Assembly (NCBI RefSeq): GCF_937958065.1
Contig: NZ_CALFXI010000044.1
Coordinates: forward strand, 1-30,529
Direction: 5' to 3'
Length of the DNA stretch: 30,529 nucleotides
Source of the DNA: an uncultured Steroidobacter sp.
GTDB taxonomy: Bacteria > Pseudomonadota > Gammaproteobacteria > Steroidobacterales > Steroidobacteraceae
The translations under genes and the position numbers were made by a program. Shown in pieces: positions 21,431-28,476 of the stretch (its first letter is position 1; each line of letters opens with the position of its first letter). Under the pieces are notes generated by a model, which made no database searches, was not told the DNA's origin, and saw only the letters and a list, made by a program, of their open reading frames with translations.

Positions 21431-22383
21431 GCGACGACTGGCGTCCGACAGCGCCCATTGCGACGCTCGAGATTCGGGCGGCCATGCTGCGGGCCGCGCG
21501 GGAATATTTCACCGCCACGCGTGCGCTCGAAGTCGACACTCCGACGATCAGCTCGGCTGCCGTCACCGATGTGCATCTGGCGAGCGTCGCTGCGAGCACC
21601 CTTGGCCGTCGCACGTTTCTGCATACGTCGCCCGAGTACGCGATGAAACGTTTGCTTGCGGCCGGCTGCGGCGATATCTGGCAGATCTGCAAGGTGTATC
21701 GCGACGGCGAGAGCGGCCGTTCGCACAACCCCGAGTTCACCATGATCGAGTGGTATCGACTCGGCATGGATCATCACGCGTTGATGTCGGACGTCGAGCG
21801 CTTGATCGGCGCGATGCTGCCGGCGTCACGTGCGTTCGACCGCTCCGAGCGGCTGAGCTATCGGGAAGCGGTGCAGCTGCATGCCGGCATCGATCCATTC
21901 GACGATCCGCTCGCAGTGCTGATCGCTCGACTGGAAAGCGCCGGGATCGAAGTGCCGCGGGATGTGAAGAACGATCGCGACGCGTGCCTGGACCTGATCA
22001 TGGGCATCCTGGTCGGGCCGCAGCTCGGTCACGATCGGCTCACCTTCGTTTATGACTACCCCGCCTCGCAAGCCGCACTCGCGCAAATTCGCGGGCCGGT
22101 CGCCTCCCGCTTCGAGGCTTACATGGATGGGCTCGAGCTGTGCAATGGCTTTCACGAGCTCGCCAACGCCGCCGAACAGCGCGCCCGGTTCGAACGTGAT
22201 CTCGCCGAGCGCGCCAAGCGCGGGTTACCGCCGATGCCGATGGATGAACGCTTTCTCGCGGCGCTCGAACACGGGCTGCCGGAGTGTTCCGGAGTCGCGC
22301 TCGGCTTCGACCGCCTGGTGATGTGTGCGACCGGCGCCAAACATATCGACGCCGTGCTCGCGTTTGCGTTCGACCGCGCCTGA
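21427..22383 (+). CDS. epmA: EF-P--(R)-beta-lysine ligase
   Basis: Lysyl-tRNA-synthetase paralogue that attaches (R)-beta-lysine to a conserved lysine of elongation factor P. The 318-residue product has only the class II catalytic core and no anticodon-binding domain, which separates it from LysS. Seen directly: motif 2 region ICKVYRDGESGRSHNPEFTMIEWY and motif 3 region SGVALGFDRLVM near the C-terminus. The ATG at 21427 overlaps the psd stop; an earlier in-frame GTG or ATG-like start at 21361 lies deep within psd and is unlikely. Its partners efp and epmB are 4.3–6 kb downstream. The stop abuts the convergent aldo/keto reductase stop with no gap. Confidence 0.95.
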   Translation: MSDDWRPTAPIATLEIRAAMLRAAREYFTATRALEVDTPTISSAAVTDVHLASVAASTLGRRTFLHTSPEYAMKRLLAAGCGDIWQICKVYRDGESGRSHNPEFTMIEWYRLGMDHHALMSDVERLIGAMLPASRAFDRSERLSYREAVQLHAGIDPFDDPLAVLIARLESAGIEVPRDVKNDRDACLDLIMGILVGPQLGHDRLTFVYDYPASQAALAQIRGPVASRFEAYMDGLELCNGFHELANAAEQRARFERDLAERAKRGLPPMPMDERFLAALEHGLPECSGVALGFDRLVMCATGAKHIDAVLAFAFDRA

Positions 22384-23367
22384 TCAGCGATCGACCAGCT
22401 TCATCAGCTCCTCGCCGTAGCGCGGGCCGGAGACCTGTTCCCTACCGATCGAGTCGAGCTGCCGCATCTCCTCCGGCGTGAGCGTCACTCCAACGGCCGC
22501 AACGTTCTCTTCGAGATACTTGCGCCGTTTGGTGCCCGGAATCGGCACGATGTCATCGCCTTTCTGCAGCACCCACGCCAGTGCAATCTGTGCCGCCGTC
22601 GCGCCTTTCTTCTTCGCAACAGCCTTCACCTCTTCCACCAGGTGCAGATTGCGATCGTAGTTCTCGCCCTGAAAGCGCGGATCGCGACGACGAAAATCGC
22701 CTTCGAGCGTCGAATCCAGACGCGGTGCCGTGCCGGTGAGGAATCCGCGACCCAGGGGGGAATACGGCACCAGACCGATGCCCAGCTCGCGTATCAGCGG
22801 AATGATCTCCGGTTCGAGATTGCGCTCCCACAGCGAATATTCACTCTGTAGAGCGGAGATCGGATGCACCGCATGCGCGCGCCGAATGTTCGCCACGCCC
22901 GCCTCGGACAAGCCCAGATAGCGCACCTTGCCCTGCTTCACCAGCTCCGCCATGGCACCGACCGTCTCTTCGATGGGCACCGACGGGTCGACGCGATGCT
23001 GGTAGAACAGGTCGATGTAATCGGTGCCCAGCCGCTGCAGGCTTTCGTTCGCGACCTTGAACACATTCTCCGGCCGGCTGTTGACGGCGCCGAGCCGGTC
23101 CCTGGAGGTCAGATCGAACCCGAACTTGGTCGCGATCACGGCCTGCTGACGCTTGCCCTTGAGCGCCCTGCCGAGCAGCTGTTCATTGGTATACGGCCCA
23201 TACACTTCCGCCGTATCGAAAAAATTCACGCCGAGCTCGAGCGCGCGGTGAATGGTTGCGATGGACTCGGCGTCGTCGCTCTCGCCGTACACCTGAGCCA
23301 TCCCCATGCAGCCCAGGCCGAGCGCGGACACCGTCAAACCCTGAGAACCCAATTTACGCTGTTGCAT
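22384..23367 (-). CDS. Aldo/keto reductase
   Basis: NADPH-dependent oxidoreductase of the (beta/alpha)8 aldo/keto reductase superfamily; the 327-residue product resembles the YhdN/AKR13-like group. The catalytic tetrad is complete: D51 and Y56 (FFDTAEVYG), K81 (IATKFGF) and H124 (DLFYQHRVD). GLGCMGM at 17–23 is typical of this group. The ATG has GAGG 5 nt upstream. The natural substrate cannot be told from sequence. The stop codon directly touches that of epmA on the other strand. The gene follows the TPR kinase by 131 bp and probably has its own promoter. Confidence 0.93.
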   Translation of the reverse strand: MQQRKLGSQGLTVSALGLGCMGMAQVYGESDDAESIATIHRALELGVNFFDTAEVYGPYTNEQLLGRALKGKRQQAVIATKFGFDLTSRDRLGAVNSRPENVFKVANESLQRLGTDYIDLFYQHRVDPSVPIEETVGAMAELVKQGKVRYLGLSEAGVANIRRAHAVHPISALQSEYSLWERNLEPEIIPLIRELGIGLVPYSPLGRGFLTGTAPRLDSTLEGDFRRRDPRFQGENYDRNLHLVEEVKAVAKKKGATAAQIALAWVLQKGDDIVPIPGTKRRKYLEENVAAVGVTLTPEEMRQLDSIGREQVSGPRYGEELMKLVDR

Positions 23368-23410
23368 GGTGACCTCGGAACTCGATGCATTGTGCGGACG
23401 GCATTATTGC

Positions 23411-23422
23411 CGATGCGCATCG
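23411..23422. promoter_or_regulatory. 12-bp palindrome upstream of the aldo/keto reductase
   Basis: CGATGCGCATCG is a perfect palindrome about 44 bp before the reductase start. On the minus strand it is followed closely by AATAAT (23408–23403), a fair -10 box, but the hexamer 17 bp further upstream (TCGTGG) is not a -35. The palindrome would lie between the two promoter elements, the position used by repressors and by MerR-type activators. No known operator was recognised. Confidence 0.28.
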
Positions 23423-23498
23423 CAGCCACGATGCCCGAAGCCGCAGCATGATTGCCTGAACATGCCCTTCGCCGCGGCCGTCGACAAGTCACCAGAAA

Positions 23499-26093
23499 TT
23501 ACTGAGCGACGTGTTCTGTCCCCCTGAGGGCACCCAACTGACGTTGTACCGCTGCAAGTGCGGGATGCGCGGGTGGCATGATTTTCCGCCGCAAGCTCGC
23601 AGCCTCATCGAGCAAGGCCCGCGCGATGTCGGCATCTCCAGCATCGCTGCGCAGTTCAGCCAACACGCAGAGCGCCTCGGCCAGTCGCACCGGTTCGTCC
23701 TGCTTGCGCAAACTCGCGACGGCGTCTTCGAGATCCTTGGTTGCATCGCCGGTTTTGCCCAGCGCGAGATTCACGCGGCCGCGCTCCATAGTGATCATCA
23801 CGTGCCGCCGATCCTTCGCATCGAAACGCTGAGCCGCAATGGCCTCCGCTTCAGTCAGCGCGCCGCGCGCCTCGGTGAGTTTGCCGAGCTCGCGCAAGGC
23901 ACCGGCGCGTTCGAGCAGCGAGCTGACCAACTGTGGACTGCCCGGCCCGACGGCCTCGCGCTTCAACGCAATCGCCTGGTCCGCCTCTTGTAAGGCTTGC
24001 GCAAAGTCACCCGCTTCGCGATAAACACCGGCCAGATTGTGATGCGCGATGGCGAGATCCAGCTGATCGGGCTCGCGACCCGATTCGTAGATTCGCAAGG
24101 CTTCCAGCAGCGCAGCTTCCGCGCCCTTGTAATCCGCCTTCGCTCGCAGCAGGGTCGCGAGATTGTTCTGCGCACGCGCCACCAGAAAGTGATTCTTGCC
24201 GAGCATTTCGGTCTGCCGCTCGACGAAGCGTCGAAACAGCGACTCGGCCTCTTCGAGCTTGAACTGCCGCCGCAGAATGTGGGCCAGCGTATTCAGGCCG
24301 TTGGCGTACAGGTCGTGACCTTCGTACACCGCTCCATCCAGCAGCGGCAACGCTTCGCGCGCATAACGCTCGGCATTGACGTAGTCACCCGACTCGCCAT
24401 ACGTGAACGCAAGCCCTTGCAGCACGTTACCGAGCGTTCCGTGCTCCGATTCGGGCAGCGCTCGCGCGCCCGCCTCCGCTCGCAAGTGATATTTGATCGC
24501 TTCCTCGAAGCGCTGTTCGGCGCGCAGGTTCGCGGCAATGGAGTGCAGCAGACGCACCCATTCGGCGTCGTGCTCCAGACCCAGGCGAATCCGGATCAGC
24601 TCCGCTTCGCCGAAGACCTGCTCGGCCAGCGTGAACTTCGACATGGAGTGATGCACATGGCCGAGCGCTTCCAGCGCCCGCGCCAGCTCGACATCCGTCT
24701 CGCCGAACAGCGAGCGCGCCACACTGACTTGCCGTTCCATCAAGCTCAGCGCCTCGGGCATCAAACCCAGGCCGCTGTACGACTGACCCATCTTGCGCAT
24801 GAGCGCCAGCCGCAGCCGTGGCTCGTTTGTGAGATCGCGATCGATGCGCGCCGCTGCGGCATCGAGCGCATCGCGCGCTGTGACTTCGGCGCCGCGCGTT
24901 TCGTTGGGATTGGCGCGGCGGAACACGTCGATCATGAATTCAGCGACGGTGTCGGCCGCCTTGCGCTCGCGTTGCGCGATGTCGCGCTCATGCGAAAGTC
25001 GTGCGGTGTAGAACGCGATCAGCGTGACGATCATCAGCACCGACGCCGCCGCTCCACTCACCGCCCACACGTTCCGACGTAAGAACTTGCGGGCGCGGTA
25101 CGCCCACGTGTCCGACCGCGCCTGCACCGGTCGGCCGTCGAGGTAGTTCTGAATGTCCGCCGCGAGTGCCGCCGCCGAGGCATAGCGACGATTGGGATCG
25201 CGATGCATGGCTTTGAGCACGATGTTGTCCAGATCGCCGCGCAGCTCGGCGGCGAGCCCGCGTCGATCCGTTTGGGTGGGAATCCGTGCGCTCGGCGGCG
25301 CGGGAGTGGTGAGACCGACGATCCGCGTGATCTCACTCAACGACAGGTTCGCGAATTCGAACGGCCGCTGGCCGCTCAACAATTCATACATCAGCACGCC
25401 GAGCGCATAGATATCCGACGTGGTGCCGACCGGTTGGCCGAGCAACTGCTCGGGGCTGGCATGATCCGGCGTCAGTACGCGGTCGATCTGCTGCGTCATG
25501 GAATGATCGGGGCCGCCACCGGCGCTCAGGAGCTTGGCGACGCCGAAGTCCAGCAGCTTCACCACGCCCTGCCCGGTCACCAGAATGTTCGACGGCTTCA
25601 GATCGCGATGGATCACCAGGTTCTGATGCGCGTACTGCACGCTCGCGCAGACCTGTTGCATCAGTTTGAGCTTCTCTACGGTGTTGAGCCGGCCAAGCCT
25701 GCAGTAGTGATCGATGCGCGTGCCGGCGATGTGCTCCATCACCAGATACGGCGTGCCATCGGGCATCTGCCCCCCGTCGAGCAACCGCGCGATGTTCTCG
25801 TGCGACAGTCGGGCGAGGATCTGCCGCTCCGCACGGAAACGACCGGCGAGGTCCGTGACGGCGGGGCACCACTCGACGACCTTCAAGGCGACCGACTGTT
25901 GATATTGCTCATCGGCGCGCTCGGCGAAATACACCGAGCCCATGCCGCCGCGCCCCAGCAGGCGCACGATCCGGTAGCGCCCGACGATGGCTCCGGGCAG
26001 GAGGTCGCGTCGGATGATTCCGGCAGGGTTGGGATGATCCGAGGTGGGATCGGCCGCGCTCGGCGCGGGCTCGGGGCTGACTCCCGGCTCCAT
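23499..26093 (-). CDS. Membrane Ser/Thr protein kinase with TPR tail
   Basis: An 864-residue Hanks-type kinase. Kinase domain ~40–310: glycine loop LLGRGGMGSVYFAER (45–59), K71 (VALK), HRDLKPSN at 162–169 with D164, DFG at 182–184, and a TPDHASPEQLLG activation segment. One transmembrane helix lies at ~341–365. The rest (~370–864) is a long run of tetratricopeptide repeats, recognisable from units such as ALEALGHVHHSMSKFTLAEQVFGEAELI and NNLATLLRAKADYKGAEAALLEALRIYES. The layout matches the PknB-like kinases with TPR sensors common in Steroidobacter-like, myxobacterial and planctomycete genomes. The ATG is at 26093. The TPR tail should be periplasmic if the kinase is cytoplasmic. No cognate phosphatase or partner is adjacent. 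Confidence 0.93.
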   Translation of the reverse strand: MEPGVSPEPAPSAADPTSDHPNPAGIIRRDLLPGAIVGRYRIVRLLGRGGMGSVYFAERADEQYQQSVALKVVEWCPAVTDLAGRFRAERQILARLSHENIARLLDGGQMPDGTPYLVMEHIAGTRIDHYCRLGRLNTVEKLKLMQQVCASVQYAHQNLVIHRDLKPSNILVTGQGVVKLLDFGVAKLLSAGGGPDHSMTQQIDRVLTPDHASPEQLLGQPVGTTSDIYALGVLMYELLSGQRPFEFANLSLSEITRIVGLTTPAPPSARIPTQTDRRGLAAELRGDLDNIVLKAMHRDPNRRYASAAALAADIQNYLDGRPVQARSDTWAYRARKFLRRNVWAVSGAAASVLMIVTLIAFYTARLSHERDIAQRERKAADTVAEFMIDVFRRANPNETRGAEVTARDALDAAAARIDRDLTNEPRLRLALMRKMGQSYSGLGLMPEALSLMERQVSVARSLFGETDVELARALEALGHVHHSMSKFTLAEQVFGEAELIRIRLGLEHDAEWVRLLHSIAANLRAEQRFEEAIKYHLRAEAGARALPESEHGTLGNVLQGLAFTYGESGDYVNAERYAREALPLLDGAVYEGHDLYANGLNTLAHILRRQFKLEEAESLFRRFVERQTEMLGKNHFLVARAQNNLATLLRAKADYKGAEAALLEALRIYESGREPDQLDLAIAHHNLAGVYREAGDFAQALQEADQAIALKREAVGPGSPQLVSSLLERAGALRELGKLTEARGALTEAEAIAAQRFDAKDRRHVMITMERGRVNLALGKTGDATKDLEDAVASLRKQDEPVRLAEALCVLAELRSDAGDADIARALLDEAASLRRKIMPPAHPALAAVQRQLGALRGTEHVAQ

Positions 26094-26219
26094 AGTTCGT
26101 CCGCTGATGTTTGTTACAGATCGAGCCGTGCGCAGCGTACACGGGCGCCGGGCATTGCTGAAGAAGCGGGATCACACTGCGCAGTACAATGCCTTTACTT
26201 GTAATAATCGGGTTGCGCC

Positions 26220-26702
26220 ATGCACGAGAGCCACATCGACCCCACCCAACCAAAGTCAGTGCTGTATCGCCAGCTCGTCGCGGAGCTGCGCGCCTTGATT
26301 GCGGACGAGCCGGACTGGATCGCCAATCTGGCCAACAGCGCCGCGCTGCTCTATCACTCGCTGCCGGACCTGAACTGGGCGGGATTTTATCTGCTCAAGG
26401 ACGGGGAGCTGGTGGTCGGCCCCTTTCAGGGCAAACCCGCGTGCGTGCGCATCGCACTGGGCAAAGGGGTGTGCGGAACCGCCGCCGCGCAGAGACAGAC
26501 GCAGGTGGTGCGTGACGTGCACGAGTTCGCAGGTCACATCGCCTGCGATTCGGCGTCGAACTCGGAAATCGTGGTGCCGATGATTCGCAACGGCGAGCTG
26601 ATCGGAGTGCTCGATCTCGACAGCCCGAAGCTGGCGCGCTTCGACGCGGAAGATCGCAACGGTCTGGAAGATTTCGTGGCGGCGCTGCTCGCCGCCACGT
26701 GA
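26220..26702 (+). CDS. msrC: Free methionine-(R)-sulfoxide reductase (GAF domain)
   Basis: Single-GAF-domain enzyme that reduces free L-methionine-(R)-sulfoxide, protecting the methionine pool during oxidative stress. The 160-residue product is close to E. coli MsrC/YebR (165). The three cysteines of the family are present: C75 (PACVRI), C85 (GKGVCGTAA) and C109 (HIACDS). LNWAGFYLL at 51–59 and the GVLDLDSP segment near the end are characteristic. It begins at ATG 26220, divergent from the TPR kinase across a 126-bp gap, and converges with efp leaving 23 bp. Confidence 0.92.
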   Translation: MHESHIDPTQPKSVLYRQLVAELRALIADEPDWIANLANSAALLYHSLPDLNWAGFYLLKDGELVVGPFQGKPACVRIALGKGVCGTAAAQRQTQVVRDVHEFAGHIACDSASNSEIVVPMIRNGELIGVLDLDSPKLARFDAEDRNGLEDFVAALLAAT

Positions 26703-26725
26703 TCGGCCCCTTTCGGGGAAACGAC

Positions 26726-27301
26726 TTAGGCCGGCGCCTTGGCGCGGGCGATGTACTCGGCGGTCCGGGTGTCGACGCGGATGTACTCGCCTTCGTTGAT
26801 GAACAACGGCACGCGCACCGTGGCGCCAGTCTCCAGCTTGGCCGGCTTGGCGCCGCCGGTTGCGGTGTCACCGCGCAGGCCCGGGTCGGTTTCGATGACT
26901 TTCAATTCCACGTGCGCGGGCGGGGTCACGGTCAGCGGCTCGCCGTTCCACAGCATTACGGTGCAGCTCATGCCGTCCTTCAGCCACATCGCGCCATCGC
27001 CCAACGCTTCCTTGCCGGCGGTGTACTGCTCGAACGACTCCGGATTCATGAAGGTCCAGAATTCACCGTCGGTGAACAGATATTGCATTTCGGTTTCAAC
27101 GACGTCGGCCGCCTCGGCCGTGTCGCCCGACTTGAAGGTGCGCTCGGTGACCTTGCCGTTCTTCAGGTTGCGCACTTTGACGCGGTTGAACGCCTGGCCC
27201 TTGCCGGGCTTGACCATCTCGTTCTCGACGATGGAATACGGGACACCCTCGAGCAAGATCTTGACGCCCGATTTGAATTCATTGGTTGAGTAGCTGGCCA
27301 T
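26726..27301 (-). CDS. efp: Elongation factor P
   Basis: Three-domain translation factor that binds between the P and E sites and rescues ribosomes stalled at polyproline. From the ATG at 27301 the product is 191 residues beginning MASYSTNEFKSG. The loop VKPGKGQAF places K34 as the residue modified by EpmA. The frame is open a further 49 codons upstream, but those residues are not EF-P-like. No clear Shine-Dalgarno is visible. It is divergent from epmB across 72 bp, so a shared control region is likely although no promoter stands out. FimV, DedD and the kinase linkers in this window are rich in proline runs and may be EF-P clients. Confidence 0.97.
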   Translation of the reverse strand: MASYSTNEFKSGVKILLEGVPYSIVENEMVKPGKGQAFNRVKVRNLKNGKVTERTFKSGDTAEAADVVETEMQYLFTDGEFWTFMNPESFEQYTAGKEALGDGAMWLKDGMSCTVMLWNGEPLTVTPPAHVELKVIETDPGLRGDTATGGAKPAKLETGATVRVPLFINEGEYIRVDTRTAEYIARAKAPA

Positions 27302-27373
27302 TGGGCACCGCGGATGAAAGTCTGCGAAAATGGACCGGTCCCGCAGTCCCGCGAGGCCCGGCAAAGGGCGCAG

Positions 27374-28444
27374 ATGATAGCCGCAACCTCCTACGCAAAC
27401 CAGTTGAACAGCCAGCACGATGCCATTGCGCCCGCTGCCGCCGCCCAAAAAGGGGCGGACGGTCCCGGCTGGCAGCTGTTGCTGGCTGACGCGGTCAGCG
27501 ATCCCCGGGAGCTGTGCACCCTGCTGGAACTGGACCCGGCCCTGGTCCTGCCGGCGCTAGCGGCGGCCAAGGACTTCGCTTTGCGCGTGCCCCGCAGTTA
27601 CGTCGCCCGCATGCGTAAGGGGGATCCGAAAGATCCGTTACTCCTGCAAGTCCTGCCCGTTGCCGCGGAAACCGAGGTGGTCGAGGGCTTCGTCAGCGAC
27701 CCGGTCGGCGACATGGACCGACAGGCCGCCCAGGGCCTACTGCACAAATACCACGGTCGGGCGCTGCTCGTGGCCACCGGCGCCTGCGCCGTGCATTGTC
27801 GATACTGCTTTCGCCGGCATTTTCCCTATAGCGAAGCCTCGGCCCTGCACCAGGGCTGGCTCGGCGCCGTGGAGCACCTGCGCGCCGACCCGAGCATCAC
27901 CGAAGTGATCCTGAGCGGCGGCGACCCGTGGAGCCTGAGCGATCGACGGCTCGAACAGCTGACCGACGCGCTTCAGGAGATCCCTCATATCCGCCGCCTG
28001 CGGGTCCACACCCGCTATCCCATCGTGCTGCCCGAGCGCATCGATGGCGGTTTGCTCGCCTGGCTGCAGGGGGTACGGCTGCAGAAGGTGGTGGTGATGC
28101 ACGCCAATCACGCCCGCGAAATCGACGATTCGGTGCGCCAGGCCTGCCGGAAGCTGGCTGGGGCCGGCGTCACTCTGCTGAACCAGTCGGTGCTGCTCCA
28201 AGGCGTCAACGACAGCGTCGACGCCCTCGCCGAATTGAGTGAAGCGCTATTCGAGACGCACGTCCTTCCCTATTACCTCCATGTATTGGACAAAGTGCGG
28301 GGCGCGGCGCATTTCGACCTGCCCGAATCCCGGGCGCTGCAACTCCACCAGGAGCTGACGGCGCGCCTGCCCGGCTATCTCGTGCCCAGGCTGGTCCGGG
28401 AGATCGCCGGCGCCCCGGCGAAGACCGCCGTCGTGGCCGCCTGA
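27374..28444 (+). CDS. epmB: EF-P beta-lysylation protein, lysine 2,3-aminomutase
   Basis: Radical-SAM, PLP-dependent enzyme that converts (S)-alpha-lysine to (R)-beta-lysine for EpmA. The ATG at 27374 has an AAAGGG 5 nt upstream and gives 356 residues; an ATG at 27314 would add 20 residues but lacks such a site and would leave only 12 bp to efp. The 4Fe-4S motif is C138xxxC142xxC145 in ACAVHCRYCFRRHFPY, followed by LSGGDPWSL. The PLP lysine should lie in the YYLHVLDKVRGAAHF region. It lacks the long C-terminal extension of clostridial lysine aminomutases. Together with epmA and efp in this window the lysylation pathway is complete; epmC was not seen. Confidence 0.94.
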   Translation: MIAATSYANQLNSQHDAIAPAAAAQKGADGPGWQLLLADAVSDPRELCTLLELDPALVLPALAAAKDFALRVPRSYVARMRKGDPKDPLLLQVLPVAAETEVVEGFVSDPVGDMDRQAAQGLLHKYHGRALLVATGACAVHCRYCFRRHFPYSEASALHQGWLGAVEHLRADPSITEVILSGGDPWSLSDRRLEQLTDALQEIPHIRRLRVHTRYPIVLPERIDGGLLAWLQGVRLQKVVVMHANHAREIDDSVRQACRKLAGAGVTLLNQSVLLQGVNDSVDALAELSEALFETHVLPYYLHVLDKVRGAAHFDLPESRALQLHQELTARLPGYLVPRLVREIAGAPAKTAVVAA

Positions 28445-28476
28445 GCCTTATTGGAAGTTTTTGCTGGAGTAGTACG

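Noticed and set aside
26706..26718. Terminator between the convergent msrC and efp genes
   Set aside because: CCCC-TTTC-GGGG is only a 4-bp stem without a T-run.
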